From positions 1 through 11,310 of the forward strand of contig JBEBBW010000046.1 in the NCBI GenBank assembly GCA_041158165.1: a DNA stretch of 11,310 nt, written 5' to 3'. Made by a program: the position numbers and the translations under genes. Position 1 is the first letter of the stretch; each line of letters begins with the position of its first letter. A model generated the notes under the pieces. The model was not told the origin of the DNA. It did no database searches and was given only the letters and a program-made list of their open reading frames with translations. This stretch comes from TMED14 sp041158165 (GTDB lineage: Bacteria > Bacteroidota > Bacteroidia > Flavobacteriales > Schleiferiaceae). Below are positions 1 through 6,821 of this stretch, piece by piece.

Positions 1-1071
1 GCAGTCGATTTTGTAGGCCGGGTTTTCTTCGGGGAAACCGCCGTGGGGATGGTGGGGGCAGTAGTAAATCGCGTCTACGAAGGCACCAGCTTCGTCGGCA
101 AGGAGCCGTTCCATGCGGGCATGGATGCGGTCAATTCCAGCCTCGTCGGTCAGGTTGCGCGCTACCACACTCTGGTTGGTTACCACGACCGTAATGAAGT
201 CGCTCCCGTTGAGTGCGCGAATCGCGGCCGCTGCGCCCGGAAGCAAGGTGAACTCGTCGGGATGCTTGATGAGGTCGGAGTCGACGTTGATCACGCCATC
301 TCGATCCAGGAATACGGCTCGCTGGCGGTTGCGCAGGTTGCGGGCCTCCACTTTGCCCTGGCGCAGTGCGACTTCAACTTGGGCGCGGCGCTCGGGCTTG
401 CCCATGTCCTTGATGTATTCCGGCGTGGAGTAGGCGAAAAGCCGGTGCGTTTTTGCCCAGCTTGGAAAAAGGTCGCGGCCAAAATCGCTGGAAACGCCGC
501 GCGGAATTTCTGCAAGGACCGACGGCTCGAGCAAGTAAAGCGCCGCGTTCACGACGTTCCGTACCTCGCGGTCTGCGGGGTGGGGCTTTCCGTAGACTGC
601 ACGCACGCAGCCACTCGGTTCTGCGTCCACCAGGTCGCTGTCGTAAGGGTGGTCATTGGGGTGCACCAACAAGGTCGCGTCGGCGGAATTCGCCCGGTGA
701 AACGCTTCCATTCGACGCAGGTCTACGCTGCTGAGTGTGTCGGCGTAGAACACCCAGAACGGGCCGGAGCCCAATTCGCCCTGAAGTTCTGCTAGCGCGC
801 CCGCGGTGCCCAGGGGTTCGGTTTCTTCGTAGTAGTCAATGGAGACGCCCCAGGCGGAGCCGTCGCCAAAATGAGCTCGTAGTTGGTCTCCGCGGTAACC
901 GAGGGTAAAAATGAATCGCCGAACGCCCTGTGCTGCATAGGTGCGCACGAGGTGTTCGGCGATGGGAAGGCCGTCCACCGGGACCATGGGTTTAGCCAGG
1001 TCGGGGAAGGCCGAAGCAAGCCGGGTTCCCTTGCCGCCCGCAAGGACGACAGCCGTGGAAACGCCGGTCAT
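1..1071 (-). CDS. Bifunctional sugar-1-phosphate nucleotidyltransferase / HAD-IIIA (GmhB-like) phosphatase, 3' end cut by window edge
   Basis: The reading frame is open from ATG at 1071 to the window edge (357 residues, no stop). Residues 1 to about 230 form a nucleotidyltransferase: LAGGKGTRL at 10-18, KPMVPV at 27-32, EPLGTAGAL at 85-93, and YAD at 109-111 where GD is usual. Residues from about 252 form a HAD-IIIA phosphatase: FLDRDGVIN with D256 and D258, then VVTNQS ending at S301. From 338, CPHH followed by another Cys at 357 matches the start of the GmhB zinc loop. By family, such proteins dephosphorylate heptose bisphosphate and transfer a nucleotide to the sugar 1-phosphate, giving ADP- or GDP-heptose for surface glycans. 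Heptose as substrate is inferred from the HAD half; another hexose is possible. The missing C-terminus should carry the last zinc Cys and a CRKP-like loop. It starts 4 bases after the trxA stop, so the two are probably cotranscribed. Confidence 0.88.
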   Translation of the reverse strand, partial: MTGVSTAVVLAGGKGTRLASAFPDLAKPMVPVDGLPIAEHLVRTYAAQGVRRFIFTLGYRGDQLRAHFGDGSAWGVSIDYYEETEPLGTAGALAELQGELGSGPFWVFYADTLSSVDLRRMEAFHRANSADATLLVHPNDHPYDSDLVDAEPSGCVRAVYGKPHPADREVRNVVNAALYLLEPSVLAEIPRGVSSDFGRDLFPSWAKTHRLFAYSTPEYIKDMGKPERRAQVEVALRQGKVEARNLRNRQRAVFLDRDGVINVDSDLIKHPDEFTLLPGAAAAIRALNGSDFITVVVTNQSVVARNLTDEAGIDRIHARMERLLADEAGAFVDAIYYCPHHPHGGFPEENPAYKIDC

Positions 1072-1075
1072 TGGA

Positions 1076-1393
1076 TTAAAACTGGGCTTCGATTTTGCCA
1101 GCCAGCACGTTCTTCGGAGCGACGCCAACTTGCTTGTCTACCACTTGGCCACCCTTGAACACGAGCAGGGTAGGGATGTTGCGGATGCCAAACTGCATGG
1201 CGAGGTCGCCCTCTGCATCAACGTTTACTTTACCTACTACCGCACGGTCTGCGAAATCGGTCGAAAGTTCGTCTACGATGGGGCCTACCACGCGGCAGGG
1301 TCCGCACCACTCGGCCCAGAAGTCAACGAGCACGGGCTTATCTGAGTTAAGTACTAATTCTTGGAAGTTCGAGGTGGTCAATTCTAAGGCCAT
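1076..1393 (-). CDS. trxA: Thioredoxin
   Basis: This is a 105-residue protein, the normal thioredoxin length. It carries the redox motif WCGPC at residues 29-33, the FWAEW lead-in, the buried Asp in LVDFW (D24) and the cis-proline in NIPTLLVF (P74). It reduces protein disulfides in the cytoplasm and is recycled by thioredoxin reductase, which is not in this window. The start at 1393 gives the family N-terminus (MALELT); an in-frame ATG at 1468 would add 25 atypical residues and lies upstream of the promoter, so I reject it. A consensus Bacteroidota -7 box lies 22 bases upstream of the ATG. No signal peptide is visible, so this is a cytoplasmic TrxA and not a periplasmic TlpA-type protein. The nucleotidyltransferase-phosphatase gene follows after 4 bases; I see no functional link beyond shared transcription. 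Confidence 0.97.
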   Translation of the reverse strand: MALELTTSNFQELVLNSDKPVLVDFWAEWCGPCRVVGPIVDELSTDFADRAVVGKVNVDAEGDLAMQFGIRNIPTLLVFKGGQVVDKQVGVAPKNVLAGKIEAQF

Positions 1394-1415
1394 GGGAGTA
1401 ACATTTTTAGTGGTG

Positions 1416-1423
1416 CAAAGATA
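1416..1423 (-). promoter_or_regulatory. -7 promoter box for trxA
   Basis: On the minus strand the sequence reads TATCTTTG, an exact match to the Bacteroidota -7 consensus TANNTTTG. It ends 22 bases before the trxA ATG, giving a predicted leader of roughly 15-20 bases. No convincing -33 TTTG is visible at the usual distance, so I call only the -7 box. Confidence 0.6.
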
Positions 1424-1493
1424 CGAATGCGGGGCGCCCCGAGTGGAACTTCTAACATACTGCGGCACGGTCTCAAAAATGAATTGTACGCAG

Positions 1494-1524
1494 TTTGTCC
1501 GTGCAACCTTATCTATATAGTTTG
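1494..1524 (+). promoter_or_regulatory. Promoter for the Kazal lipoprotein gene
   Basis: TTTG at 1494-1497 is followed after 19 bases by ATAGTTTG at 1517-1524. The spacing is canonical for the Bacteroidota primary sigma factor. The -7 box keeps TTTG but has AT in place of the first TA. The ATG at 1537 lies 12 bases downstream, so the 5' leader would be very short. Confidence 0.5.
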
Positions 1525-1536
1525 CATCTTTACACT

Positions 1537-1755
1537 ATGAAAAAAGCTATTTTTTTGCCGTTTTGCCTAGCTATAGCCGTGAGTTCTTGTGAAAAGCCCG
1601 TAGATCCTGATTGTAAGGGCGAACGAAATCCGGCCTGTATTTGTCCGGCGGTGTACGATCCAGTTTGTGGGTGCGACGGCGAGACGTATGGAAATGCTTG
1701 TGAGGCGGAATGCGCCGGCGTGAAGTCGTGGACACCGGGCGAATGCGGTAATTAA
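1537..1755 (+). CDS. Small Kazal-type protease-inhibitor lipoprotein
   Basis: This 72-residue protein has a lysine-led hydrophobic signal (MKKAIFLPF) and a lipobox, VSSC, that makes C18 the lipidated cysteine. The mature part, about 55 residues, is a single Kazal domain: CICPAVYDPVCGCDG at 34-48, then TYGNACEAECAGV at 50-62 and the closing Cys at 70. Eight cysteines follow the lipidated one. Kazal domains bind serine proteases through an exposed loop after the second or third Cys. A lipid-anchored copy could shield the cell surface from host, predator or self proteases, but the target cannot be read from the sequence. The start at 1537 gives the signal peptide directly; an in-frame ATG at 1495 would bury it behind 14 extra residues and sits upstream of the predicted -7 box. 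The gene is monocistronic, with its own promoter and a terminator 20 bases after the stop. Confidence 0.9.
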   Translation: MKKAIFLPFCLAIAVSSCEKPVDPDCKGERNPACICPAVYDPVCGCDGETYGNACEAECAGVKSWTPGECGN

Positions 1756-1775
1756 GAATACAACGAGTTGAAAAC

Positions 1776-1806
1776 AAAAAAGCCTGCATTGCTGCAGGCT
1801 TTTTTT
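1776..1806. terminator. Bidirectional intrinsic terminator between Kazal gene and tRNA-Asp
   Basis: An 8-bp perfect stem (AGCCTGCA at 1781-1788, TGCAGGCT at 1793-1800) closes a four-base loop. It is flanked by A5 on the left and T6 on the right, so it can end transcripts from either side: the Kazal gene on plus and tRNA-Asp on minus. Confidence 0.88.
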
Positions 1807-1807
1807 C

Positions 1808-1884
1808 TGGCGGTGCGGACGGGGCTCGAACCCGCGACCCCCGGCGTGACAGGCCGGTATTCTAACCAACTGAACTACCGCACC
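1808..1884 (-). tRNA. tRNA-Asp(GTC)
   Basis: On the minus strand a complete cloverleaf can be folded. The acceptor stem is GGTGCGG with CCGCACC, the D arm is GTTC/GAAT, and the anticodon stem CCGGC/GCCGG holds loop CTGTCAC with anticodon GTC. The T arm loop is TTCGAGC. The discriminator base is G (1811), as expected for aspartate, and the 3' CCA is encoded (1810-1808). The gene is flanked by its own promoter and a terminator, so it is a single-gene transcription unit. Confidence 0.97.
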
Positions 1885-1895
1885 AGAAGGGGCTG

Positions 1896-1925
1896 CAAAT
1901 ATACACTGACTACGCAGATTTCAAA
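1896..1925 (-). promoter_or_regulatory. Promoter of tRNA-Asp, overlapping the 3' end of the permease gene
   Basis: On the minus strand TTTG (1925-1922) is followed after 18 bases by TATATTTG (1903-1896), an exact TANNTTTG -7 box. It ends 11 bases before the mature tRNA 5' end. The -33 box lies inside the last codons of the permease gene and the -7 box just after its stop. This is the best-matching promoter in the window. Confidence 0.72.
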
Positions 1926-3100
1926 ATGCGCGCAGGCCGCATTTTTCGAATCCACAGCCATGGCAACACAATAGAAGGGGTAAAACTCAGAAAAACAAGT
2001 AAATACAGCCAAACGAGTCGCGAAAAATTCCACGAAACGGGCACGCGATCGACGTAGTAGGTTTCGGGATTGAGCGTTAAAATGCCGGTACTGTCCTGGA
2101 TTCCGAGCAAAACGACGGCGACAAGCACGCCCCAAAAGGCTCCGCGAAGGAGCATGGGGGCCAGCATGCCCGCCAACGCAACCGGAGCTTGCCCTGAAGG
2201 CCATCCCACTGCACGGAGCAGTGCGAGGGCTCGCTGCTGCTCGAGGGAGAGGATGAGCAGGGTTCCGCCCAAGTTCACGGCGCCCACGATGATGAGCACC
2301 ACAGCGAGGATTGCGACGTTGGCGTCGAACAAATCAAGCCACTGGTAGAGCGCCTGAAGGTCGTCGCTTGGCTCATAAAGTTCCAGGCTAAAGGGCAAAT
2401 GGCTTCGAAGGGCGTCCATTTCAGCGGCAGAAAGCGGCGTGGGGTTCGTGCGAACCCAGGTAGCCTGGGCGCTGTCAGGCCAACGTTGGAGCGAACGAAT
2501 GCCGTCAAGCATGCCCACGGCGGTTTGGGCGTCCCACTCGGCGAGCCCTGTTTCGTACAGCCCGGTCACGCTGAGGTAGCGCAGAGTAGGCGGGGCGCCG
2601 GCTTCTCTGCTGGCGTAGTAGGGCATTTCGTCACCAACCTGAAGTCCCAGCCGCTGGCTGAGTTTGACGCTGAGGGCGATTTCATAGGCAGAAGAGGGGG
2701 CACGGCCTTCGCGAAGGAGCTGATTCCATTGGGGATTCCAGCGCTCCCAGCCAAGCCATTGAATGCCTTCCATGCCCTCGGGGCCAGAGGCTACGCCCGC
2801 CTTCCAGGCCATCTGCATCCAGTCTGCAGAATCGAGGTCAATGGCTTCAAAGTGGGCTTGGGTCTCATAGGGGCTGTGCTGTTCAAGCAGGCGGATTTGG
2901 GCACTGCCGTAAAACAACCCGACTTTTTGGCGGATGGCGGTTTGAAGCCCTCCCGAGAACGACGTTGCGAGCGTGAGTATGGCAAAGGTGCTTGCCACGA
3001 CTGCGGTGGCGATTATCTTGGCCCTGCGCTGACGGCGGCTGGATTGGTTCCAGCGGCGGCCGAGCAGCCACGAAGTACGCATGCGTTGGAATCGAGCCAT
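1910..3100 (-). CDS. ABC transporter permease of the LolC/LolE (MacB/FtsX-like) family
   Basis: This 396-residue membrane protein has the LolC/E layout. A basic N-terminus (WLLGRRW) is followed by TM1 at about 27-48, a large periplasmic domain at about 50-260, and three TM helices near 262-285, 315-344 and 371-392. After TM2, EQQRALALLRAVGWP (287-301) matches the FtsX-family coupling helix that contacts the ATPase. LolC/LolE extract lipoproteins from the inner membrane and hand them to LolA. A lipoprotein-releasing role is therefore likely, though other MacB-type exporters share the fold. No LolD-type ATPase gene lies nearby, so it must be encoded elsewhere. The start at 3100 overlaps the divergent namZ-like start; a second in-frame ATG at 3082 (residue 7) would cut the overlap to 2 bases and cannot be excluded. 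The stop lies 25 bases upstream of tRNA-Asp. Confidence 0.85.
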   Translation of the reverse strand: MARFQRMRTSWLLGRRWNQSSRRQRRAKIIATAVVASTFAILTLATSFSGGLQTAIRQKVGLFYGSAQIRLLEQHSPYETQAHFEAIDLDSADWMQMAWKAGVASGPEGMEGIQWLGWERWNPQWNQLLREGRAPSSAYEIALSVKLSQRLGLQVGDEMPYYASREAGAPPTLRYLSVTGLYETGLAEWDAQTAVGMLDGIRSLQRWPDSAQATWVRTNPTPLSAAEMDALRSHLPFSLELYEPSDDLQALYQWLDLFDANVAILAVVLIIVGAVNLGGTLLILSLEQQRALALLRAVGWPSGQAPVALAGMLAPMLLRGAFWGVLVAVVLLGIQDSTGILTLNPETYYVDRVPVSWNFSRLVWLYLLVFLSFTPSIVLPWLWIRKMRPARILKSA

Positions 3101-4400
3101 AGACTACAAAAGTACGCGGACAGCCCTCGCGCTGGCGCTTTGGGCAGTAGCACTCACTGCGGGCCTGTCGCAGCACCTGAAGTACGGCGCAGAACGGGAG
3201 CGGCTGTACGTGCCGGATTTGCGCGGCAAAAAGATTGCGGTAGTGGCCCACGCGGCCTCCGTGGCCGACGGCGAACACACGGTGGATCGGCTGATGCGCC
3301 GCGGGCTCGACGTGCGGTTTGTGTTTACGCCAGAACACGGGTTTCGGAGCACCGCCTCGGCCGGCGAAAAGGTAGACGCCGTAAGGGATTCCGCCACGGG
3401 ATTGCGCCTGGTTTCGCTCTATGGTGAGCGCAGAAAACCCTCGAAATCGGACTTGGACAGCGTCGACGCCGTGGTGTACGACCTACAGGACCTGAGTATT
3501 CGATTTTATACCTACGTTTCGACCCTAGCCTATGTGATGGAGGCGTGTGCGGAACACGGTAAAACGCTCGTGGTGCTTGACCGTCCGACGCCGTTTGCCG
3601 ACGTCGTAGACGGCCCCATATTGGACACGGCCGCCCACCGGAGTTTTGTGGGGCTCCACCCCGTGCCGGTGCTGTACGGGCTTACGTCGGCGGAGTATGC
3701 TCTCATGGCGAAGGGGGAGCGCTGGGTTCGGGGCGCAGATTCGCTGGACCTCAAGGTGGTTCCTGTGGAACACTACCGACGAGAGCGCATTTATCCGTCG
3801 TCGCCGCCTTCGCCGAACTTGGCTACGCGCAACGCCATCGATTGGTACCCGTCGCTGTGTTTTTTTGAAGCTACCGACGTGTCGGTGGGGCGCGGAACCG
3901 ACGCGGCATTTGAGCAGTACGGCGCGCCGTGGTGGGGCGATTCCACCTACTTTTTTGTGCCGAAGTCCCGAGTAGGGGCCACTAAGCCTCCGCACGAAGG
4001 CGATACCTGCTTGGGTGTGGACTTGCGGACCACGAGCGCCCCGTTGGGCATCGATTGGTCCCACCTTTGGGAGGCGAAGTACCGCTACGATTCCGTGAAA
4101 GTGGCTGACACGCTGACGGTTCGCCCGCCCTTTGCCCGGAGCTTTTTAAATCGACTTTCAGGCACGAGCACCCTTGTGAAGGCGCTCGACGAAGGATGGA
4201 CCGCTGCCCAGTTTCGCACGTGGTATTTTACCGACGTGATGCGCTACAGTTTCGTTCGCCAGCGTTACGTTTTGTATGAGTCGGCGACCGACTACCAGCC
4301 GGGCGAAGCTGCGCCCGAAGTGGTACCAATGCCCGAAGAGGCCCCGAAGCAGCACCGCACGCGCCGACCCCGAGGCCTCTTCAGAAAAAAATCGGCTTAG
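3081..4400 (+). CDS. namZ: NamZ-type exo-beta-N-acetylmuramidase (DUF1343, GH171)
   Basis: This 439-residue protein matches the DUF1343/NamZ family along its length: FTPEHGFR (P84-E85-H86-G87), LVSLYG, VYDLQDLSIRFYTYVSTLAY, VVLDRPTP with GPIL, SPPSPNLATRNAI, and SVGRGTDAAFEQYGAPWW. Characterised NamZ enzymes cleave MurNAc from the non-reducing end of peptidoglycan fragments during muropeptide recycling or salvage. The Glu of the PEHG motif is a candidate catalytic residue; that is my inference. The N-terminus (ALALALWAVALTAGLSQ after several Arg/Lys) looks like a signal peptide or anchor, placing it in the periplasm or at the outer membrane. The last 35 or so residues are a Pro- and Lys/Arg-rich tail that looks disordered. 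ATG 3081 is the only plausible start: no in-frame ATG occurs before the conserved domain, and no ATG, GTG or TTG is seen in the codons just upstream. It overlaps the divergent permease start by 20 bases and converges on the TonB-dependent receptor with a 6-base gap. Confidence 0.9.
   Translation: MRWNRAIDYKSTRTALALALWAVALTAGLSQHLKYGAERERLYVPDLRGKKIAVVAHAASVADGEHTVDRLMRRGLDVRFVFTPEHGFRSTASAGEKVDAVRDSATGLRLVSLYGERRKPSKSDLDSVDAVVYDLQDLSIRFYTYVSTLAYVMEACAEHGKTLVVLDRPTPFADVVDGPILDTAAHRSFVGLHPVPVLYGLTSAEYALMAKGERWVRGADSLDLKVVPVEHYRRERIYPSSPPSPNLATRNAIDWYPSLCFFEATDVSVGRGTDAAFEQYGAPWWGDSTYFFVPKSRVGATKPPHEGDTCLGVDLRTTSAPLGIDWSHLWEAKYRYDSVKVADTLTVRPPFARSFLNRLSGTSTLVKALDEGWTAAQFRTWYFTDVMRYSFVRQRYVLYESATDYQPGEAAPEVVPMPEEAPKQHRTRRPRGLFRKKSA
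3107..3114 (-). promoter_or_regulatory. Possible -7 box for the ABC permease gene
   Basis: The minus strand reads TACTTTTG, which fits TANNTTTG. It ends 6 bases before the ATG at 3100, so the transcript would be nearly leaderless from that start, or have a leader of about 18-20 bases if the ATG at 3082 is used. It lies inside the namZ-like coding region and has no clear -33 partner. Confidence 0.4.
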
Positions 4401-4405
4401 CCCGA
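4385..4405 (-). terminator. Probable intrinsic terminator of the TonB-dependent receptor gene
   Basis: On the minus strand, starting 2 bases after the receptor's TGA stop, TCGG-GC-TAA-GCCGA can fold into a 5-bp stem with one bulged G and a three-base loop. Seven T's follow (4391-4385). It sits over the last codons and stop of the convergent namZ gene. The stem is short, so confidence is moderate. Confidence 0.5.
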
Positions 4406-4406
4406 C

Positions 4407-6785
4407 TCAGAAATCGACGATGATGCCGAGTCCAGGCTGCACGATGCCCAAGCGGTTTTCGAGCAGCTTGTAGGAATACTTGGTTGGGTCGTTGGGATCC
4501 ACAACGGGCGTACCGTTGGCGTCCCGCTCTACGTCGATGAAGGCCGGACCAGCGAGGGAGTAGCCCAACGCATTCTGTACATCAAAGTACAGGTCGAGGT
4601 TCCATTTTTTCAGGAACCACTTCTTGTCAATGCGCAGGTTCAAGCGGTCAAACTCTCCGTAGCGTTCTGAATTGAGGCGGCTGTAGTCGGGGAGTCCGCG
4701 GCCAAAGACGTTCCAGTTTTGAATAAGTCGGGTGCGCTCAATGTCAAATGGGGTATAGGGAGCGCCGCCAAGGTGCTGGTACTGCCCGCCAAACTCCCAG
4801 TTCTTGCCGAATTTTTTACCGAAGGTGAACGTGGCAATCATGCCGTTGTCCCAAGAGGAGGGTACGTAGTTGCCGTTAAAGTCGGCGAACTCACTGCGCA
4901 CTAACGTGACGGCAGCGATACCAAACCAGCCCTTGAAGAGTTTTTGCTGGTAAGTGAACTCCGCTCCATAGGCGCGGCCCGTACTGGTGGGGGTGGCGAG
5001 CTGGTTGCCGATGACGCCGAAGTCTCCGCCCAAGGTGGCCAATGAAATGCTGTCGCGAAGAAGCAAGGGATAGTATTGGTAGTCCTTGTAGAAACCCTCG
5101 AGGCTTGCTTTTGCGTTCCATGGCAAAAAGCGCGTGCTGCCTAGTACATAGTGGTCCGCCTGGATGTAGCGCAGCGAGGAATTGTCGCCGTCAGTCCCCT
5201 TATAGCCAAGGGCAGTGAAGGGCGGAAGCTGGAAGTAGCGGCCCACGTTGGCGTCAATCGTCCAGTTCTCGGTTACGTTGTAGCTAACTGCAGCGCGCGG
5301 AGATAGTTGGTCAAGCGGGTTCTGGGTGTTCTCGTTGAAGTTGCCGAAGTCAGTGCGAAGACCAAGCGACAGCTTCATGCGGCCGTCGAGGAATTTGCCC
5401 ACGGCGTTCGCGAACAGCGATCCGCGGTAGTAGACGGCGGCTGTTTCGTAATCGAGCACGAAGCCTCCGGGAAACCGCTTGTCAAACGTATTGGTGTTGT
5501 ACTTGAGTTGCTCGGCGCCAAAGCCCACAAGACCTTCCCAGTTTTTGGCCTTCCAGGGCTGCTCCACGCGCAGTTTGTTGGCGATTTCCTGGCTTCCGTA
5601 GTTGAGCAGCAGGTCCCCGTTTACGTCGTTATTGAAGTACTTCTTGGACTGGTTGTCGAGCATGAAGCGGCTGAGCACCACGTTGGTAGCCCCAAAGCGT
5701 CCAAAGTGCGTGTACTTCGCCCCAATGGAGTAGTTCCACTGGTTGTAGGACGGCAGGTAGTTCAGAATGTAGCGCTGATCTTCAGTCTCGTTGCGTTCTA
5801 GGTTCAGTTCGCTTACGTCGTAGGCCCCAAGGCTCAGAAACGTGATTTGGTTCTTGCGGTCAAACTTGTGCTTGACCTTAATCTGGTAATCATTGTAGGT
5901 TGGCAAGAAGGGAAGGCCAATTACGCTAAAAAGGTACTGGAGGTAGCTCCTACGGACGCTCGCGAGGTAGGTCGTTTTCTTGGAAAGCGGACCGTCCAAT
6001 GTGAGTCCGACCTCCGATGCGCCCACCTGAAAAATACCGTTGACTTTTTCTTCAGACCCGTCGCGCAGGTTCAGTTCCATTACCGAACTGAGGCTTCCGC
6101 CGCGCTGCACCGGGAACGCACTAGTGTAAAAATCGACGTCGCGAATGAAGTTTACGTTGATCATACCCACAGGGCCTCCACTCGCGCCTTGCGTTGCAAA
6201 GTGGTTAATTGCCGGAATTTCAATGCCGTCCAAGAAAAATATATTCTCGTTGGGGCCTCCGCCTCGAATAATGAGGTCGTTTCGAAAAGCGGCACCGCCA
6301 CTAGCCACACCCGGCAAGGACTGAATCACCTTAGATATGTCTTGGTTGGCACCCGGGTTGCGGCGAATTTCATTGATTCCAATGCTTTGCACGCTGACCG
6401 GGGACTGATCGACCCGCTGAAACTGAGACTGGGCGGTGATTTCGACTTCTTGGAGCTGCTGAGCCGATTCCTTGAGGCGAACATCGAGTTCCGCCGGCTT
6501 GGCTCGCGTGAGCTGAACTTCAAATGCGGTGTAGGCTTCGTAGCCGAACGACTCCACGCGAACGTTCACCAGGCCTGGAGCGAGGTTATCGATGCGGAAT
6601 TTTCCTTCGAAGTCGGTAGTTCCGGTGGCTTGACGACCGTCAACGCGAACCACGGCACCGGGGATCGGCTCGTTGGTCATGTTGTCGACAACCGTTCCGC
6701 GCAAGGTGGATTGCGCTAATGTATTGAAAGACAATAGGCTGAGCGCTGCAACCAGCGTAGCACGCAGTGTTTGTTTAATCTTCAT
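4407..6785 (-). CDS. TonB-dependent outer-membrane receptor with carboxypeptidase-regulatory-like N-terminal domain
   Basis: This is a 792-residue protein. Residues 1-25 are a Sec signal (MKIKQTLRAT... ending NTLAQ). Residues 26 to about 112 form a CarboxypepD-reg-like beta-sandwich (LRGTVVDNMTNEPIPGAVV, TTDFEGKFRI) typical of Bacteroidota receptors. The plug follows (LQEVEITAQ, SLPGVASGG, then LIIRGGGPNENIFFLDGIEI), then a 22-strand-type barrel rich in aromatic and Asn residues, ending IIVDF with the C-terminal Phe that outer-membrane barrels use for BAM recognition. The protein imports a bulky substrate using TonB energy; the ligand cannot be told. No SusD partner is present, so it is not a classic Sus glycan pair. 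The start at 6785 puts the signal peptide at the N-terminus. An in-frame ATG at 6854 is rejected because that stretch encodes the upstream operon's terminator hairpin. An inverted repeat sits directly on this start codon. Confidence 0.93.
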   Translation of the reverse strand: MKIKQTLRATLVAALSLLSFNTLAQSTLRGTVVDNMTNEPIPGAVVRVDGRQATGTTDFEGKFRIDNLAPGLVNVRVESFGYEAYTAFEVQLTRAKPAELDVRLKESAQQLQEVEITAQSQFQRVDQSPVSVQSIGINEIRRNPGANQDISKVIQSLPGVASGGAAFRNDLIIRGGGPNENIFFLDGIEIPAINHFATQGASGGPVGMINVNFIRDVDFYTSAFPVQRGGSLSSVMELNLRDGSEEKVNGIFQVGASEVGLTLDGPLSKKTTYLASVRRSYLQYLFSVIGLPFLPTYNDYQIKVKHKFDRKNQITFLSLGAYDVSELNLERNETEDQRYILNYLPSYNQWNYSIGAKYTHFGRFGATNVVLSRFMLDNQSKKYFNNDVNGDLLLNYGSQEIANKLRVEQPWKAKNWEGLVGFGAEQLKYNTNTFDKRFPGGFVLDYETAAVYYRGSLFANAVGKFLDGRMKLSLGLRTDFGNFNENTQNPLDQLSPRAAVSYNVTENWTIDANVGRYFQLPPFTALGYKGTDGDNSSLRYIQADHYVLGSTRFLPWNAKASLEGFYKDYQYYPLLLRDSISLATLGGDFGVIGNQLATPTSTGRAYGAEFTYQQKLFKGWFGIAAVTLVRSEFADFNGNYVPSSWDNGMIATFTFGKKFGKNWEFGGQYQHLGGAPYTPFDIERTRLIQNWNVFGRGLPDYSRLNSERYGEFDRLNLRIDKKWFLKKWNLDLYFDVQNALGYSLAGPAFIDVERDANGTPVVDPNDPTKYSYKLLENRLGIVQPGLGIIVDF

Positions 6786-6811
6786 ACCCCGATTAACCTC
6801 ATTTCGGGGTA
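6785..6811 (-). promoter_or_regulatory. Inverted repeat forming a stem-loop on the TonB-receptor start codon
   Basis: On the minus strand TACCCCGA (6811-6804) and TCGGGGTA (6792-6785) are perfect 8-bp complements around an 11-base loop. The last base of the right arm is the A of the ATG, and the loop contains GAGG, the nearest thing to a Shine-Dalgarno site here. Folded in mRNA it would hold the start region; as DNA it could be an operator. Its role is not shown. Confidence 0.45.
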
Positions 6812-6821
6812 TTTGTTCAAC

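Noticed and set aside
43..795. 250-residue plus-strand open frame
   Set aside because: It lies antisense to the nucleotidyltransferase-phosphatase gene, whose motifs are clear. The translation shows no family motif, as expected of a shadow frame in GC-rich DNA.
1095..1520. 141- and 134-residue plus-strand frames across thioredoxin
   Set aside because: Both mirror the trxA gene, whose WCGPC motif and length leave no doubt about the coding strand.
2399..3427. 342-residue plus-strand open frame
   Set aside because: It runs antisense to the permease and then out of frame through namZ, both with strong family motifs. It is low-complexity, Arg/Gly/Ala-rich and has no recognisable domain.
5847..6719. 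290-residue plus-strand open frame
   Set aside because: Antisense to the conserved N-terminal and plug region of the TonB-dependent receptor; no domain signal.
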